Below are positions 36,744-46,454 of a DNA stretch of 64,000 nt, in pieces. The notes under the pieces were generated by a model that searched no databases, was not told the origin of the DNA, and worked only from the letters and a program-made list of their open reading frames with translations. The stretch is from Bacillus sp. 2205SS5-2. Lineage in GTDB: Bacteria; Bacillota; Bacilli; Bacillales; Bacillaceae_K. Numbering within the stretch: position 1 is the first letter of the stretch; each line of letters opens with the position of its first letter. A program made the translations under genes and the position numbers. The DNA lies in contig NZ_JAYKTS010000022.1 in NCBI RefSeq assembly GCF_037024155.1, positions 1 through 64,000 on the forward strand, given 5' to 3'.

Positions 36744-38753
36744 CTACTGTAATTTAAACCGCTCAATCGCTTTCTTTAACAGTTGGCTCAATTCAGTTAA
36801 ATCTTCGGCTGAAGAAGTAACAGTTCCAATCGCTTTTACTTGTTCTGTTGTAGAAGCACTCATTTGTTCACAAGATGCTGCTGTCTCTTCTGCAAGAGCG
36901 GCCATCGTTTGAACGATAGCTATTACTTCACTTTTTTGTTCTGCTACTTGTTCAATTTCACTATCCATTTGCAAAACAGACGCTTCAATTTCCAAAATAA
37001 ATGACGATATTTTTTCAAAAACTTGATTAGTTCCTTCTACAACTCCGAATTGTTCCTCAAAAATCTCTTTCGTATCATCCATTTTCGTTACAGCTAAGTT
37101 TGAGCCTTTTTGTATTTGTGATATCGTAATTTTCACCTCTTCCGTTGCTGCAACGGTTTGTTCTGCAAGCTTTCTGACTTCATCCGCTACAACAGCAAAT
37201 CCTTTCCCATGTTCACCTGCTCGTGCTGCTTCAATACTAGCGTTTAGAGCTAACAAGTTGGTCTGTGTAGAGATGTCTGTAATGGTTTTAATGACATGCT
37301 CAATAGATGTCACTTTCTCAGCTAACTCTTTAATAACACCAAACATATCTCCAATCAAATTTTGTGAAGAGTGATAGGAATCTTGAAGCATATTCATTTG
37401 CTCCCTCCCTATTTGATTCGTTTTTTCTGCGTTTGCTGCAACCAAGGACATATTACGTGCCTTCAATGAGAGCTCATTAATTTGCTCGCTTAATCGAAGG
37501 GATTGCTGATTGGTCAGCTCAGCGTCTTCAGCAGACTTAGATGCCCCTGCTGCAATTTCAATGACCGCTTGAGCCATTTCCTCACTAGAGGCATTCGTTT
37601 CCTCTGATATCCCACTTAAATTTTCAGCTGAATTTCTCACATCATTTACAGATGTATTAACAAGTTGCAATACCTCTTCCATATTGTCTACCATATGATT
37701 AAAACTAGAAGAAAGAAGACCGATTTCATCCTTTGATTTCACCAAGACTCTTTCGGTTAAATCTCCCGACGCTACCTGGTTAACAGAATTCTTCAAGCGG
37801 GTGAGAGGCTTTGTTAAGGTTCGAGACACAAGTACGACGATTCCAATTGACCCAACCAAAGTGACTAACGAAATCCAGAGAATAGACTGAACTATTTCAT
37901 CAGCTACAGCTTTCAAGTCCTCCATTGAATAGGAAGCTCCTACTTTCCAACCGGTTCCTGGAATCGTATCAAACACCATTAATTTCTGGTCTCCTTCAAG
38001 TGTGTAATTCATTTTCCCAGCTAACCCTTCAGACTTATACAGATTTTGGATAAAAGAGTGAGTAGTTAAATCTTCTCCCTGACTGGTAGGATGAATAATA
38101 GCAATGCCCGTTTCTGAAAGCATAAAAGGAAACCCTTGAAATCCAATGTCCGTGGCTGATATTTTTTCTGTAAGCTTGGATAGACTAATATCTATTCCAA
38201 CAACTCCAACAACATTTCCATTCACTGTTATCGCTTTTGAAGCGGTCAAAATATATTCTTGTTTTTTCTCATGGTAATAAGGCTCACCCCAAACCACTCG
38301 AATTTTTGCTTTCTCTGCATTAACATACCAAGCAGATTTAGTTTGATCTTCACTCATATTTACTTTAGGTACGCTATTTATTTTATTATTTGGTGTCACA
38401 ACGTAGATATGAAGCGCTTCTTCATATAAATCTAAGTAGTTTTCAAAATCGCCATTAATCTTAGCCAATTCTTCAACATAAGAATTTCCTCGGACGTTCT
38501 CATCTGCTTGAATTTGAGCAAACGCTTTCACAGTATCCGTATAAACAAACTGATCTAATCCATGTTCATACTGCTTCAGAAACAGCTGGATGTTTTGACT
38601 AAGCTGCCCTACAAGAGTTTCTGCTTGCTGTACCGCATTTTTCTCCGTTTTCACCTTTGTTTGCCACCCCGCAAAAGTGATAATTGCTCCGATTGCTACA
38701 ATAAATACTAACGAAATAAGTGCTATTAATTTTATTTTTATTGATTTAAACAC
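36744..38753 (-). CDS. Methyl-accepting chemotaxis protein (dCache sensor)
   Basis: 669 residues. Membrane helix about 8-28, extracellular dCache-type ligand domain (about 40-275), second membrane helix (about 282-304), HAMP, then the signalling domain with the conserved hairpin tip [20 protein letters not shown]. It would pass ligand signals to CheA/CheW. Start GTG behind AAGGAAGGGG. A c-di-GMP-I riboswitch with terminator precedes it, so expression probably follows the second messenger. An unusual guest among the housekeeping genes here. Confidence 0.92.
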   Translation of the reverse strand: MFKSIKIKLIALISLVFIVAIGAIITFAGWQTKVKTEKNAVQQAETLVGQLSQNIQLFLKQYEHGLDQFVYTDTVKAFAQIQADENVRGNSYVEELAKINGDFENYLDLYEEALHIYVVTPNNKINSVPKVNMSEDQTKSAWYVNAEKAKIRVVWGEPYYHEKKQEYILTASKAITVNGNVVGVVGIDISLSKLTEKISATDIGFQGFPFMLSETGIAIIHPTSQGEDLTTHSFIQNLYKSEGLAGKMNYTLEGDQKLMVFDTIPGTGWKVGASYSMEDLKAVADEIVQSILWISLVTLVGSIGIVVLVSRTLTKPLTRLKNSVNQVASGDLTERVLVKSKDEIGLLSSSFNHMVDNMEEVLQLVNTSVNDVRNSAENLSGISEETNASSEEMAQAVIEIAAGASKSAEDAELTNQQSLRLSEQINELSLKARNMSLVAANAEKTNQIGREQMNMLQDSYHSSQNLIGDMFGVIKELAEKVTSIEHVIKTITDISTQTNLLALNASIEAARAGEHGKGFAVVADEVRKLAEQTVAATEEVKITISQIQKGSNLAVTKMDDTKEIFEEQFGVVEGTNQVFEKISSFILEIEASVLQMDSEIEQVAEQKSEVIAIVQTMAALAEETAASCEQMSASTTEQVKAIGTVTSSAEDLTELSQLLKKAIERFKLQ

Positions 38754-38818
38754 ATTTTTTCCCCTTCCTTAAGTGAAACACTAGGTTGCTAGAACTAAAC
38801 AAAAAGCCATTTTACTTT

Positions 38819-38850
38819 CAAAAAAGCCATCTCGATCAAGAGATAGCCAC
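38819..38850 (-). terminator. Riboswitch expression-platform terminator
   Basis: On the minus strand GTGGCTATCTC pairs with GAGATGGCT across TTGATC and is followed by TTTTT, between the aptamer and the chemoreceptor start. Confidence 0.85.
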
Positions 38851-38865
38851 TACTTTTATAAAAAT

Positions 38866-38940
38866 AGCAGCCCGACGATCATAGGTTTACCTTTAGACTC
38901 GTAGCTTTGCGTCCCACCTTTTCAAGTAGTTTGCCTTATG
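38866..38940 (-). ncRNA. Cyclic-di-GMP-I (GEMM) riboswitch aptamer
   Basis: Minus-strand RNA contains GCAAACTACTTGAAAAGG (P2 with GAAA-type loop), the hallmark GGGACGCAAAGCTACG, AGTCTAAAGG and a closing GTCGGGCTGC (P3), matching the class I c-di-GMP aptamer. With the terminator downstream it is a transcriptional switch for the chemoreceptor gene. Confidence 0.9.
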
Positions 38941-39070
38941 TAATTTGTATTAGGTCAATTTTATCATAAATCACAAATAATTTTGGTAGAATTTGATAGA
39001 AATTATGACTACTTTATTACGAAATTGCAGTTTGCAGGATATATATTGATATTTTTTAAAAGATATTTTT

Positions 39071-39222
39071 CCGTAGACATGTGGCTATTTCATTCGATTT
39101 TCTAATAAAACTTCCATCTCACAGATGATTTACAACATATTAAATGAAATGATGTTCAAAACAAAGCTATATCATAGCTTAAATATTGACACAAAAATGC
39201 ACAAAATTTGTGAAAACAGCCT
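39071..39222 (+). repeat. MITE-like repeat copy, diverged
   Basis: ACATGTGGCTATTTCATTCG at the left, AAATGATGTTCAAAACAAAG and TATATCATAG inside, TTTGTGAAAACAGCCT at the right. Confidence 0.7.
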
Positions 39223-39235
39223 TATAAAAAAACAC

Positions 39236-39270
39236 AAAAAAGAGTAGCGACTGAATTCGCTACTCTTTTA
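39236..39270 (-). terminator. Terminator after rpsR
   Basis: AAAAAGAGTAGCGA and TCGCTACTCTTTT pair over 13 bp; it ends the rpsF-ssb-rpsR operon. Confidence 0.92.
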
Positions 39271-39279
39271 AAATAATAC

Positions 39280-39516
39280 TTATTCACCAGTTACGTATGG
39301 TAAAAGTGCCATTGTACGCGCACGTTTAATTGCGCGAGTAAGTCTACGTTGATACTTAGCATTCGTACCAGTTACACGACGTGGAAGAATTTTTCCACGT
39401 TCAGAGATAAATTTCTTTAGAAGATCTACGTCTTTATAATCGATGTGAATAATTCCATTAGCTGTGAAATAACACACCTTACGACGCTTACGTCCGCCTC
39501 TGCGAGCTCCTGCCAT
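39280..39516 (-). CDS. rpsR: 30S ribosomal protein S18
   Basis: 78 residues, with the S18 core [28 protein letters not shown] and a basic C-terminus. Third gene of the rpsF-ssb-rpsR operon, which is conserved in Firmicutes. Confidence 0.97.
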   Translation of the reverse strand: MAGARRGGRKRRKVCYFTANGIIHIDYKDVDLLKKFISERGKILPRRVTGTNAKYQRRLTRAIKRARTMALLPYVTGE

Positions 39517-39563
39517 GTGAATAACCTCCTTTACTTTTTAGAAATCAATCAACTATCATAAAC

Positions 39564-40085
39564 TTAGAATGGAAGATCGTCATCTGAAATATCAATCGGT
39601 TGACCATCATTTGCAAACGGATCTTCATCTACGCGTGTATAGCTTTGATTGTTGTTGCGGTCTGGTTGTTGATTCTGATTCTGATTCTGTTTAAATGGAT
39701 TTTCTTGTCTACCGCCACCATAAGAAGAATTACTTCCTCCACGTTGCTCAGTATTTCCACCCGCATTTTTTGGTTCAAGAAACTGAACGCTTTCAGCTAC
39801 AATCTCCGTAACATAAACACGTTTGCCATCTTGTCCTTCATAATTACGAGTTTGAACACGTCCATCTACACCAGCTAAACTTCCTTTTTTCAAGAAATTA
39901 GCTACGTTTTCTGCTGGCTTACGCCAAACGACACAGTTAATAAAATCTGCCTCACGTTGACCTGCTTGGTTCGTGAAAGAACGGTTTACCGCCAAAGTAA
40001 ATGTAGCGACTGCTGCTCCACTTGGAGTATAGCGTAATTCTGGATCCTTCGTTAACCGACCTACTAAAACGACTCGATTCATCAT
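39564..40085 (-). CDS. ssb: Single-stranded DNA-binding protein
   Basis: 173 residues from ATG 40085 (AAAGGGG nine bases upstream; an in-frame TTG at 40094 is unlikely). OB-fold [20 protein letters not shown] to about residue 105, a Gln/Asn/Gly-rich linker, and the conserved acidic tip DDDLPF that binds SSB-interacting proteins. Essential replication SSB. It lies between rpsF and rpsR in one operon. Confidence 0.97.
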   Translation of the reverse strand: MMNRVVLVGRLTKDPELRYTPSGAAVATFTLAVNRSFTNQAGQREADFINCVVWRKPAENVANFLKKGSLAGVDGRVQTRNYEGQDGKRVYVTEIVAESVQFLEPKNAGGNTEQRGGSNSSYGGGRQENPFKQNQNQNQQPDRNNNQSYTRVDEDPFANDGQPIDISDDDLPF

Positions 40086-40107
40086 CAGAATCAACCCCTT
40101 TCATTAA

Positions 40108-40123
40108 TGTTTCACGTGAAACA
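40108..40123. promoter_or_regulatory. parS site (perfect)
   Basis: TGTTTCACGTGAAACA, the 16-bp Spo0J/ParB binding palindrome, between rpsF and ssb. Confidence 0.95.
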
Positions 40124-40156
40124 TTAAAAAATCTATTAATATTAAATATGGTTGAA

Positions 40157-40444
40157 TTATTCTTCTTCTTTGATTACGATATGACGGATAATGTCATCGC
40201 TGATCTTAGCAAGACGGTCAAATTCGTTAACCGCTTCTGATCCAGATTTAACAGTAACCAGTTGGTAGAAACCATCACGGAAATCGTTAATCTCGTAAGC
40301 TAAACGACGTTTACCCCAATCTTTAGACTCGATGATTTCCGCTCCATTAGATGTCAAAACGTTAGAAAAACGCTCAACTACAGCTTTTTTCGCCTCGTCA
40401 TCAACAGTTGGACGGATAATGTACATGAATTCATACTTTCTCAT
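40157..40444 (-). CDS. rpsF: 30S ribosomal protein S6
   Basis: 95 residues, [20 protein letters not shown] and [17 protein letters not shown] as in S6. First gene of the rpsF-ssb-rpsR operon; AGGAGGTGACTT ribosome-binding site upstream. Confidence 0.97.
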   Translation of the reverse strand: MRKYEFMYIIRPTVDDEAKKAVVERFSNVLTSNGAEIIESKDWGKRRLAYEINDFRDGFYQLVTVKSGSEAVNEFDRLAKISDDIIRHIVIKEEE

Positions 40445-40553
40445 CTTTAAGTCACCTCCTTATGGACTATGCGGCCCTTCAATAGGGCAAGGAGCAATAA
40501 AATTATTACTCACAGTAAAAAATTATACCACACAGAAAATAGTAATGCAACAA

Positions 40554-40680
40554 GAAAAGCGGAAGTGGGTCGGCCTGAGGCGGCAGGACAATGACAGTAC
40601 ACGTAGGGAAGCCTGCTTCACGCAGTGGGCTGGCACTTGTCCCGAGCCTCAGACCCACTGTAGCTGGATCATGGCAGGAA
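40554..40680 (+). repeat. GC-rich palindromic repeat copy
   Basis: Begins AAGAAAAGCGGAAGTGGGTC and ends CCCGAGCCTCAGACCCACTG then TAGCTGGATC; the arms are inverted. The long open frames in it are composition artefacts. Confidence 0.8.
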
Positions 40681-40700
40681 CCTCTCAATAATTCCTCATA

Positions 40701-40730
40701 AGAAAAAGGTGGCAAATGCCACCTTTTTCT
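40701..40730 (-). terminator. Terminator after ychF
   Basis: AGAAAAAGGTGGCA and TGCCACCTTTTTCT pair perfectly around AA, touching the ychF stop. Confidence 0.92.
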
Positions 40731-41830
40731 TATACGTTAAAACGGAAGTGAATAACATCTCCATCTTTTACGATATATTCTTTTCCTTCTAATCGAACTT
40801 TTCCAGCTTCCTTCGCAGCAGTCATAGACCCATTATGGACTAGATCGTCATAAGAAACCGTTTCTGCACGAATAAACCCGCGTTCAAAATCCGTATGAAT
40901 TACTCCTGCACATTGTGGAGCTTTCATTCCATGACGGAACGTCCAGGCACGAACTTCTTGTACACCTGCAGTAAAATAAGTTGCTAAGCCTAATAAAGAG
41001 TATGTTGCACTAATTAGTTGATCTAAACCAGATTCTTCAATTCCTAACTCTGAAAGAAACATTGCTTTTTCATCGTCATCAAGTTCAGCAATTTCAGATT
41101 CGATTTTAGCACATACAACAATTACCTCTGCATTGTCTTCTGCAGCAAATGCACGTACTTTTTGAACGTACTCATTGTCAGATGGGTCAGCGATGTCATC
41201 TTCGCTTACATTAGCTACATATAGAACAGGCTTAATTGTTAGTAGATGCAAGCCTTTGGCTGTTTTCATTTGTTCCTCAGTGAATTCAACCGTTCTCGCT
41301 GGCTTTTCATTTTCAAATGCTTCTTTCAATTTCTCCAAAATTTCATATTCAAATGCAGCCTCTTTATCTTTTTGCTTCGCTAACTTTTGAACACGAACTA
41401 TTCTTTTTTCTACCGTTTCTAAATCTGCTAGTATTAGTTCTAGATTAATGACTTCAATATCGTCAATCGGATCGACTTTACCAGATACATGGGTAATATT
41501 ATCATCCGCAAAGCAACGAACTACCTGGCAAATAGCATCTACTTGACGAATATGAGATAGGAACTTATTTCCTAATCCCTCGCCCTTACTCGCACCTTTT
41601 ACTATTCCCGCAATATCAGTAAATTCAAAAGCAGTTGGGACTGTCTTTTTGGGTACTACTAGCTCTGTTAATTTATCTAAACGATGATCCGGAACTTCTA
41701 CAATACCTACATTTGGATCTATTGTGCAGAAAGGATAGTTTGCTGATTCTGCTCCAGCTTTTGTAATTGCATTAAAAAGCGTAGACTTTCCTACATTTGG
41801 TAGACCTACAATACCTGCTGTTAAAGCCAT
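40730..41830 (-). CDS. ychF: Redox-regulated ATPase YchF/OLA1
   Basis: 366 residues from ATG 41830 (GGAG eight bases upstream). P-loop GLPNVGKSTLFNAIT, switch region DIAGIVKGASKGEGLGNKFL and a C-terminal TGS domain. Belongs to the Obg family but prefers ATP. Called yyaF in B. subtilis, where it also sits upstream of rpsF. Confidence 0.96.
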   Translation of the reverse strand: MALTAGIVGLPNVGKSTLFNAITKAGAESANYPFCTIDPNVGIVEVPDHRLDKLTELVVPKKTVPTAFEFTDIAGIVKGASKGEGLGNKFLSHIRQVDAICQVVRCFADDNITHVSGKVDPIDDIEVINLELILADLETVEKRIVRVQKLAKQKDKEAAFEYEILEKLKEAFENEKPARTVEFTEEQMKTAKGLHLLTIKPVLYVANVSEDDIADPSDNEYVQKVRAFAAEDNAEVIVVCAKIESEIAELDDDEKAMFLSELGIEESGLDQLISATYSLLGLATYFTAGVQEVRAWTFRHGMKAPQCAGVIHTDFERGFIRAETVSYDDLVHNGSMTAAKEAGKVRLEGKEYIVKDGDVIHFRFNV

Positions 41831-42111
41831 CTCGGTCACTCCTCATTATTATATCTATTCCATTAGGAATTTTCTTCATGTAAACCTTTCACAATTATAG
41901 AGAGAAAGAAGTGAAAATACAAGTCTAACCGAGCAAGGCAAGACTTGTCAGTAGTACACGCTTAAATCTAACCAGATTTTGTAAAAACTTAACTAATACG
42001 TCTCAACGAATCTCAACATATAGTATGAAATATTGTTGTACACTTCACAAAAAATAACTTATATTATTAATATAAGTTATTTTTTAAGAACAGTTAATCT
42101 GTTATATAATT

Positions 42112-42137
42112 AAAAGACACCGCATCACGGTGCCTTT
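42112..42137 (-). terminator. Terminator after the DUF951 gene
   Basis: AAAAGACACCG and CGGTGCCTTTT pair with one mismatch, 6 bases after the DUF951 stop. Confidence 0.85.
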
Positions 42138-42142
42138 TAATT

Positions 42143-42343
42143 TTAGATTTCTTCATGTTTTTTGAGTATTTTTTTCATTTTTCTTGAAAACTCTTTTCTT
42201 GGGATTAACACACTATGTCCACAGCCTTCACATTTAATCCGGACGTCCATTCCCATTCGTATGATTTCCCAAGCATTTTCACCACAGGGATGTGCCTTTT
42301 TCATTTCTACTACATCATGAAGTTGGAATTCTTTTTGTTCCAT
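42143..42343 (-). CDS. yyzM: DUF951 protein (YyzM-like)
   Basis: 66 residues. DVVEMKKAHPCGENAWEIIRMGMDVRIKCEGCGHSV with the conserved HPCG and CxxC that probably bind zinc, as in the DUF951 family (B. subtilis YyzM). Function unknown; possibly nucleic-acid binding. It follows the MscS gene by 13 bases. Confidence 0.9.
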   Translation of the reverse strand: MEQKEFQLHDVVEMKKAHPCGENAWEIIRMGMDVRIKCEGCGHSVLIPRKEFSRKMKKILKKHEEI

Positions 42344-42356
42344 ATTGAAATCTCCT

Positions 42357-43250
42357 TCACTCTTTTACTAACTGCTTTTGCTTTCCTTCTTCCTCTTGGC
42401 GGGAGTACATTACAAGACGAGGGAACGGTATCTCAATACCGTGGACATCAAGTACAAGTTTCACATCTTTTCGAATCGCGCGCGCCATGGACCAATGTTG
42501 CATAGGCGTAGTTTCTGCCACAATTCGGAATACCACTTCGGATGCTCCTAGATTTTGTACACCTAATAGTTCTGGCGTTTTCATTAAATTTTCATATTTT
42601 CCAGGCATTTCGGCTAGTAACTCAAGAATCACCGATTCCGCTTGTTCTATGTTTTCTTCATAAGCAACGCTTACATCAACAACCGCAACACTATTATGAA
42701 TAGAGTAATTTGTTACTTCATTTATGTTCCCGTTTGGAATTATGTGAAGTTCACCCGTCCAACTTTTAATTTTCGTTGTTCGAATCCCTATTTCCTCCAC
42801 GAATCCTTCATGGGTCCCAATACGAATATAATCACCAACAGAGAATTGATCCTCGAAGATAATAAAGAATCCAGTAATAATGTCACGAACTAAGTTTTGT
42901 GCACCAAAACCAACGGCAAGACCAACTACTCCAGCACCCGCTATTAACGCACGAACATCAATGCCAAAGATTGATAAAAGTGCCATAAAAGCTATGAAAT
43001 AAACAGCATATGTTAGTACATTTTCGAGTAACCTTAGGAGGGTACTTTGACGTCGTTCTGATACCCGAATTGGTGTTTTCGATCGAACTTTAAATACATT
43101 TTGAAGCGTCTTTTTTCCAAAGCGTATTGCAATAGAAGTGACGAAAAATATAGAAATAATCTTTATGCCACTTTTAGCTAAATCCAACCAAAAAATTTTA
43201 TTAGACAGTATATCTTGGATACCCAAGTAAAATGTCTCAACCATTTGCAT
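42357..43250 (-). CDS. Small-conductance mechanosensitive channel (MscS family)
   Basis: 297 residues. Three N-terminal membrane helices; the third carries the glycine/alanine-rich pore segment LIAGAGVVGLAVGFGAQNLVRDII, followed by the beta domain FEDQFSVGDYIRIG and the alpha/beta C-terminal domain. It opens under membrane tension to release solutes in osmotic downshift. Forms a two-gene unit with the DUF951 gene. Confidence 0.93.
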   Translation of the reverse strand: MQMVETFYLGIQDILSNKIFWLDLAKSGIKIISIFFVTSIAIRFGKKTLQNVFKVRSKTPIRVSERRQSTLLRLLENVLTYAVYFIAFMALLSIFGIDVRALIAGAGVVGLAVGFGAQNLVRDIITGFFIIFEDQFSVGDYIRIGTHEGFVEEIGIRTTKIKSWTGELHIIPNGNINEVTNYSIHNSVAVVDVSVAYEENIEQAESVILELLAEMPGKYENLMKTPELLGVQNLGASEVVFRIVAETTPMQHWSMARAIRKDVKLVLDVHGIEIPFPRLVMYSRQEEEGKQKQLVKE

Positions 43251-43509
43251 AAAACCATTCTCTCCTTATGAAAGAATTACTTTCTTATCTTAACAATAAT
43301 CTTCCTAATTGAATAGAAACATAACCGTTCTTTATCCAAATAATCAAATTTTTTTAGGTTTTATTCTTAATACAACTTCAAAAAAGGAAAAGAAAAGAAG
43401 TACTTTCAACTAACTTGTTATTATTTTGCAAAATTCTGTGAACTATGTATAGAAACATTCTTTTCTCCGTATACTGATACTACTCAAACTAATCTTATTT
43501 CTTAAGCTA

Positions 43510-43805
43510 AGGCTCTTTTCGTATACATTGTGGCTATTTCATCTGATTTTTGATTAAATTGCCCATTTCACTGTTGATTTCCATTAAAAATAGACAGATC
43601 TAGCTGCTGTGGCTTGCGGCTCGGGGTCAAATGAATAACCCTCCAGCGATGCAGGCATCACCTCCGAGTTTTTCATTTGCCTGACGCCGCAGGGCAGCCA
43701 CTTCCGCTTTTCGTGATCTAGCTGCTGTGGCTTGCGGCTCGGGTCAAAGCTATATCACCGTTTACAGACTGATTCGAAAAGCAACAAACTTTGCGAAAAT
43801 AGCCT
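43510..43805 (+). repeat. MITE-like repeat copy interrupted by a GC-rich repeat
   Basis: The left half, AGGCTCTTTTCGTATACATT to AAAAATAGAC, and the right half, CAAAGCTATATCACCG to GCGAAAATAGCCT, are typical. About 149 bp of the GC-rich family (43596-43744) replace the middle GAAATGATGCCCGAAA. The remaining 43251-43509 spacer has no recognised feature. Confidence 0.8.
43596..43744 (-). repeat. GC-rich palindromic repeat copy nested in a MITE-like repeat
   Basis: ATCTAGCTGCTGTGGCTTGC, GGCTCGGGTCAA, then CAGCCACTTCCGCTTTTCGT and a second ATCTAGCTGCTGTGGCTTGC: the family end sequence occurs twice as a direct repeat around the body. Confidence 0.8.
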
Positions 43806-43881
43806 TTTATTATTACCTTTTCCGTTTAACTATTGAGTCTTGATTGTATAAGAAACGCTTTAAATTAAAGGAGTGAATTGA

Positions 43882-44508
43882 ATGAATCTAAAAAATGGGA
43901 TATTTGAAAAACCAAAGGAACCATTTAAAATATTGCATGATGCTGAAAGGGCTGCGTTTCAAATCTCTATGCAACTTCATTCTTTGCTTCCTGTCTTTCA
44001 TACTCGTCCAGTTGTACTCGTTTGTATCGGAACAGACCGATCAACAGGTGATTCACTTGGACCTCTCGTCGGTTCATTACTAGAAGAAAAGAACCTATCG
44101 AATTTTCATCTTTACGGTACGCTAGAGGATCCTATCCATGCAGTCAACTTAGAAGAGAAGCTTAATGAAATAAGCAAAAAACACTTTAATCCTTTTATCA
44201 TTGGAATTGATGCCTGTTTAGGCCGACTAAAAAGCGTAGGTTCCATCCAAGTTGCTAAGGGGCCTGTTAAGCCAGGTGCAGGTGTCAATAAAGAGCTTCC
44301 TGAAGTTGGGGATATGCATATTACCGGTATTGTAAATGTAAGTGGATTTATGGAATTCTTTGTCCTACAAAACACCCGGTTAAACTTAGTATTGAAAATG
44401 GCGAAGATCATTTCCCATGGGATTTATCAAGTCAGTCATACCTATACACCAAAACAAACTTGGGCAAGTATTTACTCAGAAGGAAAGACGCAGGAAAAAA
44501 CCTATTAA
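43882..44508 (+). CDS. yyaC: Spore protease-like protein YyaC
   Basis: 208 residues; VCIGTDRSTGDSLGPLVGS, IIGIDACLGRLKSVGSIQV and GVNKELPEVGDMHITGIVN are characteristic of the YyaC family, related to the GPR spore protease and hydrogenase-maturation fold. Sporulation-associated in B. subtilis; substrate unknown. ATG with AAAGGAGTG upstream. A lone plus-strand gene among minus-strand genes. Confidence 0.92.
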   Translation: MNLKNGIFEKPKEPFKILHDAERAAFQISMQLHSLLPVFHTRPVVLVCIGTDRSTGDSLGPLVGSLLEEKNLSNFHLYGTLEDPIHAVNLEEKLNEISKKHFNPFIIGIDACLGRLKSVGSIQVAKGPVKPGAGVNKELPEVGDMHITGIVNVSGFMEFFVLQNTRLNLVLKMAKIISHGIYQVSHTYTPKQTWASIYSEGKTQEKTY

Positions 44509-44576
44509 GAATACTAAAAGTCTCCTAGAACTGGGCATAAATCTAACAGCATATATGTTTATTCTTTTATTCTGTG

Positions 44577-44605
44577 AAAAAGCACAGCCCATGGGTGTGC
44601 TTTTT
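44577..44605. terminator. Bidirectional terminator between yyaC and the DUF554 gene
   Basis: AAAAAGCACA with GCCCATGGGT and TGTGCTTTTT, flanked by T and A runs, between two convergent genes. Confidence 0.85.
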
Positions 44606-45311
44606 AAACAGGGATCACATTTAATATTCCAACAATCATGGCCACCACTGCGATACTAGGTAATAAATTTGCTACTCGAATTGTAGTTACTCCTAACATA
44701 TTCAATCCGATGGCAAAAATCATAATTCCCCCTGTTGATGTCATTTCTATGATAAATTGTTCCATAATAGGGTCGGGAATAAAAGAAGAAATTTGGGTAG
44801 CAAATAAAGCAATTGCTCCCTGATATAAAAATACTGGAATGGCCGAGAAGATAACGCCAATGCCGAGTGTAGTCGTTAAAATTAGGGCTGTAAATCCATC
44901 AATAATTGACTTGGTATATAAAATATCATGATCTCCTCTTAAGCCGCTATCTAGTGCTCCTAACACAGCCATTGCTCCAATAACAAAAATTAATGTAGCC
45001 GTTACAAACCCTTGTGAGATAGAAGAAGTAGAATTACTTCCTATTTTTCTTTCAATATATTTTCCTACATAATTAAGCTTCTTTTCAAGAGCAAGCCATT
45101 CACCAATAACAGCACCTAATACAACACTAATGATGACAATTAAATAATTTTCACTTTTAAATCCCATTTGTAAACCTAGAACTATAATCACTAAACTTAT
45201 TGCTTGCATCACAATCCCTTTCACTTCATCAGGAATTCGATGAAATAATTTTCCTAGTAGTGCAGCGAGTATGATCGAAAACGCATTCACAATTGTACCA
45301 ATTAACGCCAT
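44604..45311 (-). CDS. DUF554 membrane protein
   Basis: 235 residues with six to seven hydrophobic helices; GTIVNAFSIILAALLGKLFH at the N-terminus and GAVIGEWLALEKKLNYVGKY fit the DUF554 (YqgA-like) family, a probable transporter of unknown substrate. The position next to spo0J matches other Bacillus genomes. Confidence 0.9.
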   Translation of the reverse strand: MALIGTIVNAFSIILAALLGKLFHRIPDEVKGIVMQAISLVIIVLGLQMGFKSENYLIVIISVVLGAVIGEWLALEKKLNYVGKYIERKIGSNSTSSISQGFVTATLIFVIGAMAVLGALDSGLRGDHDILYTKSIIDGFTALILTTTLGIGVIFSAIPVFLYQGAIALFATQISSFIPDPIMEQFIIEMTSTGGIMIFAIGLNMLGVTTIRVANLLPSIAVVAMIVGILNVIPV

Positions 45312-45358
45312 TATCTTTATCCTCTTTCTACTACAATTTACTGTAAATTCTTATTAAA

Positions 45359-45521
45359 AGGCTCTTTTCATATACGTTGTGGCTATTTCATTTGATGTTT
45401 GACTTAATCCTCCATTTTATTGTTGATTTCCATCAAAAATAAACGAAATGATGCCCGATATAAAGCTATATCATAAATGATCAACTGATACGAAAAGCAA
45501 CAAACTTTGCGAAAACAGCCT
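45359..45521 (+). repeat. MITE-like repeat copy, full length
   Basis: Both ends present: AGGCTCTTTTCATATACG and AACTTTGCGAAAACAGCCT, with ATAAACGAAATGATGCCCG inside. Confidence 0.85.
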
Positions 45522-45569
45522 CTTATATAAGTAAGAAATAACAAAAAAAAACAAATAAAAATTAGACAG

Positions 45570-45600
45570 TAGAAAAAAATACACCATCAAAAAGATGGTA
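45570..45600 (-). terminator. Terminator after spo0J
   Basis: On the minus strand TACCATC pairs with GATGGTG across TTTTT, followed by TATTTTTTT. Confidence 0.8.
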
Positions 45601-45602
45601 TA

Positions 45603-46454
45603 TTATTCTTCCTCGCTTGGTTGAATTAATGAAAGAATTCTCTCTAAATCATCTTTAGAAAAGAACTCAATTTCAATTTTCCCTTTTTTCTTTGATTGTC
45701 TAATGGTAACCGTCGTCCCAAACCGCTCTCGTAAATAACTTTCTTTCTCTTTCATAAATACATCTTTTTTAGGTGTGGATTTTTTTGTTTCACGTGAAAC
45801 ACTCTCATTTAACTCCTGAATTAGGGTTTCGAGTTGGCGAACATTTAAATTTTCGTTCACTACTTTGTTCACGACGTTTTGTAGATTATCTTTGTTTTTT
45901 AATCCTAGTAATGCCCGTCCATGACCCATAGTAATAATCCCTTCAGAGATGTACTGTTGAATAGGTAATGGAAGAGAAAGCAAGCGAATATGATTGGCGA
46001 TATGAGGCCTACTTTTACCCAACCTTTTTGCTAATTCCTCTTGTGTTAGGCCTAGTTTTTCGATTAATAGCTGATACGCTGCTCCTTCTTCAATAGGAGA
46101 TAAATCCTCTCTCTGAAGGTTCTCCAGTACAGCTAACTCCATCATTTGTTGATCTGATAGCTCTCTTACAACAGCAGGTACAGTTTTAAGTTTAGCCAAT
46201 TTTGCTGCTTTATATCGTCTTTCTCCTACAACGATTTCATATCCCTTAATGCTCTTACGTACAATTAAAGGCTGTAAAATTCCATGTTCTAAAATAGAAT
46301 CTTTTAACTCTTCTATGGCTTCTGGCTGAAAAACTTTCCTAGGTTGATAGGGATTGGGACGTAGGGTATTAATCTTTAAGTCTTGAATCGTTTCTTCCAT
46401 TTTATCGACATGCGAGAAGAGGGCATCAATACCTTTACCAAGTCCTTTAGCCAT
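45603..46454 (-). CDS. spo0J: Chromosome partitioning protein Spo0J (ParB)
   Basis: 283 residues. N-terminal ParB/CTPase domain with GERRYKAAKLA, helix-turn-helix GLTQEELAKRLGKSRPHIAN, and a C-terminal dimerisation domain. Loads on parS as a CTP-dependent clamp and recruits SMC. A parS site lies inside the gene, as in B. subtilis. Overlaps soj by eight bases. Confidence 0.96.
   Translation of the reverse strand: MAKGLGKGIDALFSHVDKMEETIQDLKINTLRPNPYQPRKVFQPEAIEELKDSILEHGILQPLIVRKSIKGYEIVVGERRYKAAKLAKLKTVPAVVRELSDQQMMELAVLENLQREDLSPIEEGAAYQLLIEKLGLTQEELAKRLGKSRPHIANHIRLLSLPLPIQQYISEGIITMGHGRALLGLKNKDNLQNVVNKVVNENLNVRQLETLIQELNESVSRETKKSTPKKDVFMKEKESYLRERFGTTVTIRQSKKKGKIEIEFFSKDDLERILSLIQPSEEE
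45786..45801. promoter_or_regulatory. parS site (perfect) inside spo0J
   Basis: TGTTTCACGTGAAACA, within the coding region near the spo0J 3' part. Confidence 0.95.

Noticed and set aside
40506-40715. Open frames in the GC-rich repeat (also 51180-51428, 51359-51562 and 63297-63622)
   Set aside because: They lie in repeated palindromic DNA, recur in several frames in every copy and lack ribosome-binding sites.
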